A stretch of 64,000 nucleotides of DNA. It comes from an uncultured Nitrosomonas sp. Its GTDB lineage: Bacteria > Pseudomonadota > Gammaproteobacteria > Burkholderiales > Nitrosomonadaceae. A program made the translations under genes and the position numbers. Of the stretch, positions 19,061 to 29,230 are shown piece by piece. Below the pieces are notes generated by a model. That model searched no databases, was not told where the DNA came from, and worked only from the letters and a program-made list of their open reading frames with translations. The stretch is from positions 26,273 through 90,272 of the forward strand of contig CADEDO010000003.1 of NCBI GenBank assembly GCA_902826115.1, written 5' to 3'. Position 1 is the stretch's first letter, and each line of letters opens with the position of its first letter.

Positions 19061-20965
19061 CTAATTCAATGCATCCACACTCATTAGATAACTGACAATT
19101 TTTTCAACAGCCTGCTCAGGGGTAAGATTCGTTGTATCTATGCGAATTTCTGCATCTTCGGGCGCTTCATAGGGCGAATCAATCCCGGTAAAGTTTTTCA
19201 ATTCTCCACGCCGCATTTTTTTGTACAGCCCTTTGGGATCTCTCTCTTCCGCTACGTGAATGGGCGTATCGACAAAGATCTCGAAGAATTCGCCTTGTTC
19301 AACCAGTTCGCGCGCCATCCTGCGTTCAGAGTGGAATGGTGATATGAAAGATACGAGAACAATCTGCCCTGCATCCACCATCAGTTTGGCGACTTCTGCG
19401 ATGCGCCGAATATTTTCCACGCGATCGGCATCGGTAAAACCGAGATCCTTGTTGAGCCCATGGCGCACATTGTCGCCATCCAATAGATAAGTATGCTTGC
19501 CTAATGAATAGAGTTTCTTCTCGACAAGGTTGGCAATGGTTGATTTGCCACTGCCAGACAAACCTGTAAACCAGAGAACAAATGGCTTCTGTCCTTTAAT
19601 AGCAGCATGCGCCTGCTTATTGATGTTGATTGCCTGCCAATGAATATTCTGCGACCGGCGCAAAGCAAAATGCAGCATGCCTGCACCGACTGTGTTATTG
19701 GTCAAACGGTCAATCATGATGAAGCCGCCCGTATCACGGTCTTCTTTGTATGGATCGAACGCAATCAATTGGTCTGAATTCAAATTGCAGATACCAATTT
19801 CGTTCAATTCCAGTTTCGTGACAGCCACATGCTCCAATGTATTGACATTCACTTTATATTTAAGGGTGGAAATGTTGGCAGTAACCGTTTTTGTGCCGAT
19901 CTTCATCAAATAAGGCCTACCCGGGAGCATAGGCTCATCCGACATCCACACAATCGTTGCTTCAAACTGATCAGCCACACCTGGCAGTGAATCGGGAGTG
20001 GCGAGCACATCGCCTCGACTGATATCGATTTCATCCGCCAGTGTCAATGTAATCGATTGCCCCGAGATTGCCTGTGGAAGATCGCCATCACCGGTTACGA
20101 TGCGGGTTACACGGCTCTCTTTGCCGGAAGGTAAAACACGTATAGGGTCGCCTGGCTTAATACTGCCACGCACAACAATGCCGGAATAACCACGAAAATC
20201 CAGATTCGGACGATTGACCCATTGCACCGGCATGCGAAAAACCCCAGCCCCTACCGTTTCATCCTCCACCTGAATATTCTCGAGGTAACCCATCAATGTT
20301 TCCCCGCGATACCAAGCTGTATTCGCGCTCAATTCGGTGATGTTATCGCCTTTTAGTGCGGACATTGGGATGGTCACGATATTCTGCAAACCGATCTCTC
20401 TTGCAAAATCACGGTATTCAGTATCGATCTTTGTATAGATTTCTTCCGAATATCCCACCATATCCAGCTTATTAATGGCCAGCACCACATGACGAATACC
20501 GATTAACGACACCAAATAGCTGTGTCGCCGCGTCTGTGTCAATACGCCTCTACGCGCATCGATCAGAATAATCGCGACATCGGCTGTTGAAGCGCCAGTA
20601 ATCATATTGCGCGTATACTGCTCATGCCCGGGCGTATCGGCTACGATAAATTTTCGTTTATCCGTTGAGAAGAAGCGATAGGCCACATCGATGGTGATCC
20701 CTTGTTCACGCTCCGCCGCAAGCCCGTCCACCAACAATGCGAAATCCAGATCCCCTGCTTGCGTGCCTACTTTCTTCGAGTCAACTTCCAACTGAGCCAG
20801 TTGGTCTTCAAATAACATTTTTGACTCGTACAGCAATCGTCCTATCAGGGTGCTTTTCCCGTCATCGACACTACCGCAGGTAATGAAACGCAATAAACTC
20901 TTATTCTCATGCGTTTTTAAATAAAGCTCGATATCTTCAGCAATCAGGTCCGATACATGCGCCAT
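19061..20965 (-). CDS. cysNC: Bifunctional sulfate adenylyltransferase large subunit / APS kinase
   Basis: First two steps of sulfate activation: CysN drives APS formation with GTP hydrolysis, and CysC phosphorylates APS to PAPS. The 634-residue fusion has the CysN GTPase domain (G1 GSVDDGKST about 32-40, DTPGHEQY about 113-120, NKLD about 168-171), beta-barrel domains, then a CysC domain from about residue 455 with GLSGSGKST and DGDNVRHGL. Its ATG overlaps the cysD stop (TAATG), so translation is coupled. Cytoplasmic. Confidence 0.96.
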   Translation of the reverse strand: MAHVSDLIAEDIELYLKTHENKSLLRFITCGSVDDGKSTLIGRLLYESKMLFEDQLAQLEVDSKKVGTQAGDLDFALLVDGLAAEREQGITIDVAYRFFSTDKRKFIVADTPGHEQYTRNMITGASTADVAIILIDARRGVLTQTRRHSYLVSLIGIRHVVLAINKLDMVGYSEEIYTKIDTEYRDFAREIGLQNIVTIPMSALKGDNITELSANTAWYRGETLMGYLENIQVEDETVGAGVFRMPVQWVNRPNLDFRGYSGIVVRGSIKPGDPIRVLPSGKESRVTRIVTGDGDLPQAISGQSITLTLADEIDISRGDVLATPDSLPGVADQFEATIVWMSDEPMLPGRPYLMKIGTKTVTANISTLKYKVNVNTLEHVAVTKLELNEIGICNLNSDQLIAFDPYKEDRDTGGFIMIDRLTNNTVGAGMLHFALRRSQNIHWQAININKQAHAAIKGQKPFVLWFTGLSGSGKSTIANLVEKKLYSLGKHTYLLDGDNVRHGLNKDLGFTDADRVENIRRIAEVAKLMVDAGQIVLVSFISPFHSERRMARELVEQGEFFEIFVDTPIHVAEERDPKGLYKKMRRGELKNFTGIDSPYEAPEDAEIRIDTTNLTPEQAVEKIVSYLMSVDALN

Positions 20966-21861
20966 TAGAAGTACCCCTCTTGTTTCTTTTTCTCCATCGA
21001 ACCTGCGGAATCATGATCAATCAAACGCCCCTGCCGTTCGGAGGTTCTCGCCAATAGCATTTCTTGAATAATCGCTGTCAAGGAATTCGCCTCACTCTCT
21101 ATAGCACCTGTTAATGGGTAACAACCCAATGTACGAAAACGTACTTTCTTCATCATAGGAACTTCCCCTTTTTGCATCGGCAAGCGGTCATCATCCACCA
21201 TAATTAATGTGCCATCCCGTTCAACCACCGGACGTTCCTTGGCAAAGTAAAGTGGGACAATAGGAATATTATTCAGATAGATATACTGCCAAATATCCAA
21301 TTCTGTCCAATTGGAAAGGGGAAAAACCCGGATGCTCTCGCCTTTATTCTTACGCGTGTTATACAAGCGCCATAGTTCTGGTCGCTGTAATTTTGGATCC
21401 CATCGATGTTGAGCCGATCGAATGGAGAAAATGCGCTCTTTCGCTCGCGATTTCTCCTCATCCCGACGCGCACCTCCAAATGCCACATCAAAATCATATT
21501 TGTCCAGCGCCTGTTTCAACCCTTCCGTCTTCCAGATGTCAGTATGAACCGCAGAGCCATGGGTAAATGGATTGATCCCCTTTTCAATTCCTTGAGGATT
21601 GATATGGACAATCAGATCAAGTCCAAGCTTTTTTACCATGACATCACGAAATTCAATCATTTCTTTGAATTTCCATGTGGTATCGACATGCAATAATGGA
21701 AAAGGGGGTTTTGAGGGATAGAATGCTTTAACTGCAAGATGCAGCATCACAGCACTATCCTTACCGACGGAATAGAGCATCACTGGATGCTCGCACTCCG
21801 CAACAACCTCCCGCATGATCTGAATACTCTCCGCTTCAAGGCGTTGTAAGTGTGTCAACAT
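20965..21861 (-). CDS. cysD: Sulfate adenylyltransferase small subunit
   Basis: PP-loop ATP sulfurylase subunit that forms APS from ATP and sulfate in complex with CysN. The 298-residue protein has the PP-loop [13 protein letters not shown] (about 31-43), [15 protein letters not shown], and the C-terminal [14 protein letters not shown] segment. First gene of the cysD-cysNC operon; the 579 bp upstream hold no convincing gene. Confidence 0.96.
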   Translation of the reverse strand: MLTHLQRLEAESIQIMREVVAECEHPVMLYSVGKDSAVMLHLAVKAFYPSKPPFPLLHVDTTWKFKEMIEFRDVMVKKLGLDLIVHINPQGIEKGINPFTHGSAVHTDIWKTEGLKQALDKYDFDVAFGGARRDEEKSRAKERIFSIRSAQHRWDPKLQRPELWRLYNTRKNKGESIRVFPLSNWTELDIWQYIYLNNIPIVPLYFAKERPVVERDGTLIMVDDDRLPMQKGEVPMMKKVRFRTLGCYPLTGAIESEANSLTAIIQEMLLARTSERQGRLIDHDSAGSMEKKKQEGYF

Positions 21862-22440
21862 TGTCAGTAGCTTCCTTAATTTATGAGACGTAATAGAATT
21901 ATGTTAATACAGTTTTAAGTTTTTCTTATTGCGAAATAAGCCAGTTTATTCCCGCAATATTAAATTTTTATTACTTTGATGAGAAGACAACTTGTAAGCC
22001 GACAGGGCTATAGGACGGAACCTTAAGCAGGTTAAATGCATACTTGATTTTGATTTTAGACTCTAATTTGTATTTAATGATGACTTGAATCAAAATGCTG
22101 AAACCTAAAGCGAAACCTAAAGCTCAAAAAAGTCTCATTCGGATAGATCTCTTATACCACTTGCTTATTGCGAGAATTATTGTATCCGATAATCACGGTA
22201 TTGTCAGTGCGTGCAGTATGTTCATTTTCATAGAACCCAATATTGGGACAGATATTGCACATCAAATGGCAGATAAAAGCTCAAAAATCACCCGTTATGC
22301 AGAATCAACGACAATTTTAGCAAGATAAATGAATGCTTCCTTGCAGTATAGCAATTGCCAATAGCGTTTTGACTTCACTTCGAATGTTTGCTATTTTCCA
22401 GCGCACACAAAGGAGATCGTCTTTTTATGTCCAAGAAAAT
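21862..22440. other. Long intergenic region between cysD and APC permease
   Basis: 579 bp of divergent-promoter space, A+T-rich. An open frame at 22095-22328 starts with a Lys/Pro/Ala-rich low-complexity stretch and resembles no family, so I do not call it. The last 30 bp hold a strong AGGAG and a five-codon frame, listed separately. Confidence 0.6.
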
Positions 22441-22444
22441 ATGA
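22427..22444 (+). other. Five-codon upstream frame coupled to the permease start
   Basis: ATG at 22427 with AGGAG 11 nt upstream (22411-22415) encodes MSKKI and stops at TGA 22442-22444, overlapping the permease ATG (22441) as ATGA. The permease ATG has no near ribosome binding site, so re-initiation after this mini-frame is plausible. Confidence 0.4.
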
Positions 22445-24012
22445 GTGGTCACCTGCACGAAGAAACCGTGATGCACGGCCTAAAAGCCAAGGGACTAAAA
22501 AAAGGATCCGTTTCCAGGTCGGCTGCCGTCACCATCGGTCTGGCCGCCACTGCGCCAGCTTATTCGTTGACGGGCGCTCTAGGTTATGGTGCTGCCGAAA
22601 GTGGTTATCAACTCCCAATCGTATTCATTCTTTCCGTGATCCCGATGTTCTTCGTCGCGCTTTCCTATAAGCATTTAACCGCTTCTGCACCGGATTCCGG
22701 AACAGTTTTCACTTGGGGGACGAAAGCTATTGGACCAAGAATTGGCTGGTTTGGCGGATGGGCGCTGTTATTGGCAAGCGTCATGGCAGGAGTGGCTGCA
22801 ACCGAAGTCATGGTCAATGCAACCGCGCTTATGCTTGATTTTCAAGATACCCCCGTGTGGCTGCATCTCGGCGTCGCCATTCTGTTCATCCTCAGCACGA
22901 CATACCTGACAGCTCTGGGCGCAGAGGAATCTTCACGCACCACCATGATTTTGACCATTGCGCAATACGGTGGACTGATCACACTGACTGCGATTCTGCT
23001 CATGCGCGTCGTACAGGGAAACGCAGTAGTCAGCGCGGAAGTATTTTCCTTAGAATGGTTCAATCCATTTGCCATCTCTTCCTTCAGTGCTTTTCTGCAC
23101 GGATTCTTGGTGGCGTTATTCATTTTTTGGGGATTTGATGCATCGTTGGCCATGTCTGAGGAAACGGATGGCAGCGCCGAGCAGGCAGGACGCAGCGGCA
23201 TCATCGCGATGATGATTACTGCCATCACTTATGTGACTTTTTCCACTGCCGCATTAGCTTATGCCGGTATCGATGCGCAAGACCCATCCAGTCTGACATT
23301 CAAAGATAACATCGGCTCCATCATCACCGCTTTAACCACTGATATCATCGGTACACAAGGCACGCTGATTGCCGCTTTGATCATTGCCGTTTCAGCCTTT
23401 TCATCGACCATGTCTACCATTATGCCGGCAGCGCGCGCCGCATTGGCGATGGCAACCTATCGGGCCATTCCGCGCAAATTTTCTTCCATCAATGAAGCCA
23501 CTCAAACACCCAAATTTGCCACCTGGACCATTGGCCTAATGACGCTGACCATCTACATGACCTTGAGTGTCATCAGCGAATCGATCGTCAAGGATTTGAT
23601 CCATAGCGTCAGCATCGCCATCTGCACTTACTATACGGTAGCGGCCCTGTCCTGCGTGCTCTACTTCCATCGCACTGCCTTTAACCACTGGCACACGGCT
23701 CTTTCGCAAGTCATTCTGCCCATGATTGCTGCCGCCATTTTGATTGCAGTCGGCATCCTGCAGGCATGGAACATGATGGATCCTACCTATGGATCCAGCG
23801 GCTCCATTGCAGGAGTGGGTGCGGTATTTTTAATCGGCGTTGCCACTCTGTTTTGCGGCGCTCCCCTGATGATTCTGTGGAATATGCGCGAACCCAGGTT
23901 CTTTCGGGGTGAAACCCTGCCGCTGGAAAGAGCACACATGGTAGCAGATAGTCAAAATGGCCATTCAGCTCACGACACGCCAACCAAAACTGCTCACCAC
24001 GATACTCACTAA
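22441..24012 (+). CDS. APC-superfamily amino acid permease
   Basis: Inner-membrane secondary transporter, 523 residues from ATG 22441, with about 12 hydrophobic segments. The first helix contains SAAVTIGLAATAPAYSL, matching the substrate-binding unwound helix of APC transporters (cf. GxG-type); SGTVFTWGTKAIGPRIGWFGGW follows. The C-terminus ends in a short His-rich cytoplasmic tail (HSAHDTPTKTAHHDTH). A longer frame from 22333 exists but its added residues look non-homologous. Substrate unknown; amino acid or polyamine uptake is likely. Confidence 0.88.
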   Translation: MSGHLHEETVMHGLKAKGLKKGSVSRSAAVTIGLAATAPAYSLTGALGYGAAESGYQLPIVFILSVIPMFFVALSYKHLTASAPDSGTVFTWGTKAIGPRIGWFGGWALLLASVMAGVAATEVMVNATALMLDFQDTPVWLHLGVAILFILSTTYLTALGAEESSRTTMILTIAQYGGLITLTAILLMRVVQGNAVVSAEVFSLEWFNPFAISSFSAFLHGFLVALFIFWGFDASLAMSEETDGSAEQAGRSGIIAMMITAITYVTFSTAALAYAGIDAQDPSSLTFKDNIGSIITALTTDIIGTQGTLIAALIIAVSAFSSTMSTIMPAARAALAMATYRAIPRKFSSINEATQTPKFATWTIGLMTLTIYMTLSVISESIVKDLIHSVSIAICTYYTVAALSCVLYFHRTAFNHWHTALSQVILPMIAAAILIAVGILQAWNMMDPTYGSSGSIAGVGAVFLIGVATLFCGAPLMILWNMREPRFFRGETLPLERAHMVADSQNGHSAHDTPTKTAHHDTH

Positions 24013-24058
24013 CCCCAATAAATTAGCAAGCCATTTCACGCAATCAGTTATTATTTTT

Positions 24059-24439
24059 CTAAATTGATTTATCTTTCTCAATGGGTGAATTGGCTTCACG
24101 CCAAGCTCTGATACCACCATCCATTGACATCACATCGGTATAGCCCATTTGCTGGAGAGCATCTGCCACCAGAACAGAGCGATAACCACCTCCGCAATAC
24201 AACACGATGGGCGCCTGTTTATCGGGGATCAAGGTTTCAATATCACGCTCAATAATCCCTTTTCCAAGATGGCGAGCGCCTGCCGCGTGATCAATCCAAA
24301 ATTCATGGTCCTCGCGCACATCGATAAAATGAAATGACTCTCCCCGCGCTAATCTCGCTTGCACATCCGCCACGGTACATTCTTTTATCCGTTGTTTTGA
24401 TTGCTCTACTAACTTTAAAAATCCTGGATTGTGCTGCAT
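24059..24439 (-). CDS. Rhodanese-like sulfurtransferase
   Basis: A 126-residue single rhodanese domain (sulfur transfer through a Cys persulfide). The active loop is LYCGGGYRS (Cys about 81), preceded by the CH2-type FIDVREDHEFWIDHAAGARHLG region. Single-domain proteins of this type serve as cytoplasmic sulfur carriers or detoxify thiosulfate/cyanide; the specific role here is not shown. AAGGAG lies 5 nt before the ATG. Convergent with the permease. Confidence 0.9.
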   Translation of the reverse strand: MQHNPGFLKLVEQSKQRIKECTVADVQARLARGESFHFIDVREDHEFWIDHAAGARHLGKGIIERDIETLIPDKQAPIVLYCGGGYRSVLVADALQQMGYTDVMSMDGGIRAWREANSPIEKDKSI

Positions 24440-24574
24440 TTGTCTCCTTTGTTATTCAAATCAAGATAAGTGATGTTTGAAACATAGCCATTGAAATGTA
24501 CCAAAGATCCCATGATATGGTCAAAATGATTACTTACGCATCAAGATGATGCTGAATTATGCGGTTCTGTGGTT

Positions 24575-24600
24575 GGTAAACTGAGTGGAATCAGTTTACC
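24575..24600. promoter_or_regulatory. Perfect inverted repeat upstream of BT1 transporter
   Basis: GGTAAACTGA-GTGGAA-TCAGTTTACC: 10-bp perfect arms, 6-nt loop, between the divergent rhodanese and transporter genes, 113 bp before the transporter ATG. Operator or leader hairpin. Confidence 0.4.
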
Positions 24601-24713
24601 ATTCCGTTTGAGGAAAGATTGTTTAACCATAAACGGTATAGCCGTTGTTCACAAAAAACAGAAGGTTTTCCCAGTAGTCAACTCGGAGTCATCGGACGCT
24701 GGATGAGGCACGT

Positions 24714-25964
24714 ATGAAGCATTGGCTGGAATGTTTGCACCCTTTCAAGACTGCAGAAACTCGGCGTCTTGCGATTTTATTTGCTGTCATCTACTTCGCC
24801 CAGGGAATGTCCGCCCTGCCCAATCAAGTCATTTCCATCAGCTTTAAGGATCGAGGCTTCGAAGCCGATGATGTGGCCTTTTTTTTTCTATTGACATCGA
24901 TGCCATGGTTCATCAAACCGGTATATGGATTGATCTCGGACTTTCTACCGCTGTTTGGCCAACGCCGCAAAAGCTACTTGCTGCTAACTTCGGCACTTGC
25001 CTGTATTGCAGGCTTAATTGCGGCATTTTCGTCACACTATACCTACTGGGAGCTTGCCGTCCTCTATACCATGATGGGACTGGGCCTGGCTTACAACGAT
25101 GTGCTGACCGATGCGCTGATGGTGGAAAGCGGCAAATTGAATGGACTCACCGGTGCATTCCAGTCGGTGCAATGGACAGCGGTCACCGGAGCGTCGATCA
25201 TCGTGGGATTGCTGGGCGGATATTTTGCCGAACATCGCAATTTGCAGGCAGCTTTTGCTTTTTCGGCCATATTCCCATTTATTGTGTTGATCATGGCAGT
25301 TTTCTTTGTGCGTGAAAAACATATTGCACCTGGGAAAGGCGAATTCAAGGAAATCTGGGCAGCGCTGCGGGCAGGATTTGGCGAGCGCTCAGTATGGCTG
25401 GTCGGCGCTTTCATTTTTCTATTCAATTTCAGTCCATCTTTCGGCCCGGCATTCTTTTACTACCAGACTGACGTGCTTGGTTTTGGCCAGCAATATATTG
25501 GCGTCTTAAGCTCAATCGGTTCCGCAGCCAGCATCGCTGGGGCTTTCATTTATGCACCCCTGTCGCGAGTGATGCCACTCCGGCGGCTGATCAACCTCGC
25601 CATCGGTTTATCTGTCCTGACCTTGCTCGCTTATTTGGCTTATCGCGGGGAAACCTCTGCGATATTCATTCATATCATCTGGGGCGTTACGGGCATGATC
25701 ACCATGCTCGCATTCCTGGATCTGGCCGCAAGGGCTTGCCCTAAGCGCGCGGAAGCAACTTTCTTTGCGCTGCTGATGTCCGTTTTTAATCTTGGGTCAC
25801 TGGCTTCGCAGAATGTCGGCGCACATTTGTACACTGAACTGGGCGAAGGCCCTTCCGCTTATCTCTGGTTGGTGATCATTTCCACCATTGCGACAGCCGC
25901 CATCTGGCTGCTTGTTCCGCTGGTGCACATCGAACGCATCGAATCTCATGCACGGCACCCGTAA
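24714..25964 (+). CDS. MFS transporter, BT1 (folate-biopterin transporter) type
   Basis: Twelve-helix inner-membrane carrier of 416 residues. The N-terminal half has the BT1-like pattern LPWF-type helix 2/3 (SMPWFIKPVYGLISDFLP), then FGQRRKSYLLL and NDVLTDALMVE, as in folate/biopterin transporters (PF03092). Bacterial and cyanobacterial members may carry folates or related pterins, but the substrate here is unknown. GAGG lies 6 nt before the ATG. Monocistronic. Confidence 0.8.
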   Translation: MKHWLECLHPFKTAETRRLAILFAVIYFAQGMSALPNQVISISFKDRGFEADDVAFFFLLTSMPWFIKPVYGLISDFLPLFGQRRKSYLLLTSALACIAGLIAAFSSHYTYWELAVLYTMMGLGLAYNDVLTDALMVESGKLNGLTGAFQSVQWTAVTGASIIVGLLGGYFAEHRNLQAAFAFSAIFPFIVLIMAVFFVREKHIAPGKGEFKEIWAALRAGFGERSVWLVGAFIFLFNFSPSFGPAFFYYQTDVLGFGQQYIGVLSSIGSAASIAGAFIYAPLSRVMPLRRLINLAIGLSVLTLLAYLAYRGETSAIFIHIIWGVTGMITMLAFLDLAARACPKRAEATFFALLMSVFNLGSLASQNVGAHLYTELGEGPSAYLWLVIISTIATAAIWLLVPLVHIERIESHARHP

Positions 25965-26099
25965 AATTTCGCCTGCGCTTGAAATAATGGAATGTCGGTC
26001 TATGGTGACTGAAAAATAAGCCATACTTGAGCGACAAGCCGGTTTATCATGGAAACTGTATAGTCAGTTCCCTGCTAGTTCAGAAATCAAGGAGGAATC

Positions 26100-26636
26100 A
26101 TGAAGCGCCACTTATGTTTACTCTGTTTGTTATTGAGTGCCTGTGCGGGATTGCCGGCAAACTTTGGCAATGCACCCACTGTGCAACTTTCCTATCAGCA
26201 GGTCAACAGTGATATCGCCAGTTATCGAGAATCCCCAGTGCGCTGGGGTGGCGTGATTATTGACGTCGATAATGAAGATCAAGTCAGCCTGATGCAAGTG
26301 GTGTACTATCCGCTCGATTACAGTGGCCGTCCACAATTACACAAACCGGGTGAAGGTCGTTTTGTCATTAAAAGCGCTGAATTTCTCGATCCGGCCATTT
26401 ACACCAAGGATAAAGAGATCACCGTTGCCGGCGTTATTATAGGAAACATCGAGCGCACCGTTGGCAAAAGAGTCATCCAGGTGCCGCTGCTATCCGCCAC
26501 GGCCATTCATCTTTGGCCCACCTACCCAAATCAATACGATTATCGTGGCTACGGTCCGTATCCTTATTTTGGCTATCCGGGCTTTTATCCTTTCTATCCG
26601 GGCGGACTCTACAGTCCGTATTATCGAAGATGGTAA
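26100..26636 (+). CDS. Slp-family outer-membrane lipoprotein
   Basis: A 178-residue lipoprotein with signal MKRHLCLLCLLLSAC (lipobox LSAC, Cys15). The Slp-type domain includes VRWGGVIIDVDNEDQVSLMQVVYYPLD, GRFVIKSAEFLDP and KEITVAGVI. The C-terminus is Tyr/Pro/Gly-rich (YGPYPYFGYPGFYPF), a low-complexity tail. E. coli Slp is starvation-induced, but its function is not known. AAGGAGG immediately precedes the ATG region. It stands alone before the ABM-ADH pair. Confidence 0.85.
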   Translation: MKRHLCLLCLLLSACAGLPANFGNAPTVQLSYQQVNSDIASYRESPVRWGGVIIDVDNEDQVSLMQVVYYPLDYSGRPQLHKPGEGRFVIKSAEFLDPAIYTKDKEITVAGVIIGNIERTVGKRVIQVPLLSATAIHLWPTYPNQYDYRGYGPYPYFGYPGFYPFYPGGLYSPYYRRW

Positions 26637-26747
26637 TTGGACCTCTAAAAAATCACGGCTACTTGATAGTAGAATAACCAGTTCCCCTGTCGCCCGGGGT
26701 TCAATAATGGAAATTACCCTGCAAAGATTAATTGAGGATTAGCAATC

Positions 26748-27050
26748 ATGTATGTGACCATCGTCTATGTTTCTGTCAAACCGGAAAAAGTGCAGGCATT
26801 CAAGGAAGCCTGCCGATCAAATCACGAAAATTCCATCCTTGAACCGGGCAATGTCCGTTTTGACATTCTGCAATCAGCGGATGATCCGGCAAAGTTCGTA
26901 TTTTATGAAGCCTATAAAACACCACAGGATGCAGCCGCACACAAACAAACCGCACATTATCTGGCATGGCGTGACACTGTGGCGGACTGGATGGCTGAAC
27001 CCCGCAAAGGCATCGTTTATGACGGTTTGTATCCAATCATCCACAGCTAA
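26748..27050 (+). CDS. Antibiotic biosynthesis monooxygenase (ABM)-domain protein, LsrG/YgiN type
   Basis: A 100-residue ferredoxin-like dimeric alpha/beta barrel protein. It starts with TIVYVSVKPEKVQAFKEAC, then NHENSILEPGNVRFDIL and AHKQTAHYLAWRDTV, the usual ABM pattern. Homologues include the autoinducer-2-degrading LsrG and quinol oxygenase YgiN. Its stop overlaps the start of the iron alcohol dehydrogenase gene (TAATG), so the two are translationally coupled and probably act on the same aldehyde, ketone or related small molecule; that is inference. Confidence 0.85.
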   Translation: MYVTIVYVSVKPEKVQAFKEACRSNHENSILEPGNVRFDILQSADDPAKFVFYEAYKTPQDAAAHKQTAHYLAWRDTVADWMAEPRKGIVYDGLYPIIHS

Positions 27051-28234
27051 TGTTTAACTTTTCCATTGCCCGATTACCACGCATCGAATTTGGCGCAGGC
27101 GTGTTCAAAAAAACGCCCGATATCATTGCCAGTTATGGCCCGCGCATTTTACTGGTAACCGGAGCCCGCTCATTCACCAACACGAACCATTGGCAACCAT
27201 TCATTGATCAACTCAAGCAGCGCGCCATCAGTTGGCAGCATTGCACGATTGCTGAAGAGCCGTCGCCCGCTTTAATCGATGAACTCGTCAAAGCTTACGC
27301 AAGCGATTCCTTCGATGCCGTGGTCGGTATCGGCGGTGGCAGCGCACTGGATGCTGCCAAAGCGATTGCCGGATTATTGAAGGTACAGCGCTCGGTCATG
27401 GATTATCTGGAAGGTGTCGGGCCGGAATTGCCTTATACAGGGCCTGCCACTCCGTTCATTGCAGTACCCACCACTGCCGGCACCGGTAGCGAGGCCACCA
27501 AGAATGCCGTGCTCAGCGTGCAAGGGGAAAACGGTTTTAAAAAATCCTTCCGGCATGACCAATTGGTTGCCGAATACGCCATTGTTGACCCCGATTTACT
27601 TGCCAGTTGCCCGCCCAATGTCATCGCCGCCAATGGTATGGATGCATTGACGCAACTGCTGGAATCGTATGTTTCCACCAAATCCAACGCATTGACTGAT
27701 GCGCTGGCAATCAGCGGTTTGCAAGCTGCCCGGGATGCATTGATCCCGTTATACCGCCAGGAAGGGGAACTCCAAGCACATCGTGAAAAAATGGCCTATG
27801 CCGCGCTGCTCTCCGGTATCACACTGGCACAGGTTGGTCTGGGTTCGGTGCATGGCCTGGCATCTCCACTGGGTGCTTTTTTTCCAATCCCACACGGCGT
27901 GGTATGCGGCACGCTGGTCGCTTCCGCCACCCGAATCAATATTCACAGCATGTCAGCCCGTGAACCAAATAATACCGCACTGGCAAAATACTGGCGTACC
28001 GCTGAAATTCTCTGCCAGAGGCGTTTCATTGATCCGCAAGTCGCGTTTAATAAGTTGATCGATCTGTTGGCACAATGGACCAACGAACTTGCCCTGCCAC
28101 GTCTATCGCATTACGGTTTGCAAGAAACCGCATTGGACAAGGTCATCGCCCATTGCCGCGGCAGCAGCATGAAAACCAATCCCATTGTGCTAACCGATGA
28201 AGAGATCAGACAAGTGTTGCTGGAACGGTTATAG
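27050..28234 (+). CDS. Iron-containing (group III) alcohol dehydrogenase
   Basis: NAD(P)H-dependent Fe2+-type oxidoreductase of 394 residues. The nucleotide-binding GGGSALDAAKAIAG (about 94-107), PTTAGTGSEATKNAV (about 139-153), NGMDALTQLLESYVS and the metal-site HGLASPLGAFFPIPHG (about 264-279) are intact. Family members reduce or oxidise alcohols, lactaldehyde or maleylacetate; the substrate here is not evident. Coupled to the ABM gene upstream. Confidence 0.9.
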   Translation: MFNFSIARLPRIEFGAGVFKKTPDIIASYGPRILLVTGARSFTNTNHWQPFIDQLKQRAISWQHCTIAEEPSPALIDELVKAYASDSFDAVVGIGGGSALDAAKAIAGLLKVQRSVMDYLEGVGPELPYTGPATPFIAVPTTAGTGSEATKNAVLSVQGENGFKKSFRHDQLVAEYAIVDPDLLASCPPNVIAANGMDALTQLLESYVSTKSNALTDALAISGLQAARDALIPLYRQEGELQAHREKMAYAALLSGITLAQVGLGSVHGLASPLGAFFPIPHGVVCGTLVASATRINIHSMSAREPNNTALAKYWRTAEILCQRRFIDPQVAFNKLIDLLAQWTNELALPRLSHYGLQETALDKVIAHCRGSSMKTNPIVLTDEEIRQVLLERL

Positions 28235-28299
28235 CAATCAACATTCTGAAAATTATCCTCAAGGAAACTGATGTATAGACCCATATCTCTGCTGATCAG

Positions 28300-28322
28300 C
28301 CCCTTGAAGCAAAATAAAGGGG
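28300..28322. terminator. Weak hairpin between convergent genes
   Basis: CCCCTT/AAGGGG, 6 bp with an 11-nt loop, between the dehydrogenase and dienelactone hydrolase stops. No T-tract. Confidence 0.25.
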
Positions 28323-28387
28323 GTTCGATATATTAGCATCAAGCAAATTCAAGTCATGAAATATCAGCCCCAAAATTCGTTTGATAG

Positions 28388-29107
28388 CTAATTCAGCACC
28401 TCTTCCAAAAAATCCGCAATCGACCGGTACGCACGATTCGCCGCCAGTTCTTTATAGACGGTTCCAAAGCTGGGATTATTGGCTTTCGGATTGGTAAATG
28501 CGTGCATCGTGCCGCCGTAGACATGCATCTGCCAATCCACGCCAGCTTGCGTCATTTCAGTTTCAAAGGCGAGTACTTGTTCCGGCGGCACCATGGGATC
28601 ATCGTGGCCATGCAAACAAAGGATTCTGGCGGTGATGGGTTCATTCGCCACATGGCCAGGCGCAAAAATACCGTGGATGCTGATGACGCCGCGCACATCC
28701 GCGCCTGAACGAGCCAGTTCGAGCACGCACATGCCGCCAAAACAATAACCCATTGCAGCAACTCTTGAAGCATCGACCTGCGGCAATTGCCTCACTGTAT
28801 CGAGTGCCGCATTGATCCTGCGCCTGAGCAACGCGCGGTCTTTTGCAAACGGACTCATCAGAGCGCCATTTTTTTCAGCATCACCGTCCGCTCCAATAAT
28901 GCCTTTGCCATACATATCCAGCGCAAAACCCACATAGCCCATATCCGCGATTCTTTCTGCCGCTTTGTTGGCGAATTCGCGCCGCCCGCTCCAATCATGC
29001 GCCACCAGCACCGCAGGTTTGGGTTGATCGGTCTCGTGATAGGCCAAATAGCCTTCTAATTGACGACTACCATCCTGATAATCGATCGTCTTCGTAATCA
29101 TATTCAC
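28388..29107 (-). CDS. Dienelactone hydrolase family protein
   Basis: An alpha/beta hydrolase of 239 residues. The nucleophile elbow is GYCFGG (Cys about 123), with the Cys nucleophile of dienelactone hydrolase rather than Ser, and the acid/His region GHDDPMVPPEQ and GTMHAFTNP (His about 203). Starts with YQDGSRQLEGYLAYHE, the usual N-terminus. The ring-cleavage pathway it served in the founding member is not encoded nearby, so the real substrate is unknown. Confidence 0.9.
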   Translation of the reverse strand: MNMITKTIDYQDGSRQLEGYLAYHETDQPKPAVLVAHDWSGRREFANKAAERIADMGYVGFALDMYGKGIIGADGDAEKNGALMSPFAKDRALLRRRINAALDTVRQLPQVDASRVAAMGYCFGGMCVLELARSGADVRGVISIHGIFAPGHVANEPITARILCLHGHDDPMVPPEQVLAFETEMTQAGVDWQMHVYGGTMHAFTNPKANNPSFGTVYKELAANRAYRSIADFLEEVLN

Positions 29108-29230
29108 ACCTCAACTAAAAAGTACAAAATATTGAAGATGGATAACCCTGATACACTATGATTGAAACAGTGATAATCTCACGCTGCACCGTTAATGTTT
29201 ATTCGTAAAATTTGACCAGAGGATTTGATC

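Noticed and set aside
22095..22328. 77-codon open frame between cysD and the permease
   Set aside because: No ribosome binding site, low-complexity start (KPKAKPKAQK) and no family resemblance; taken as chance.
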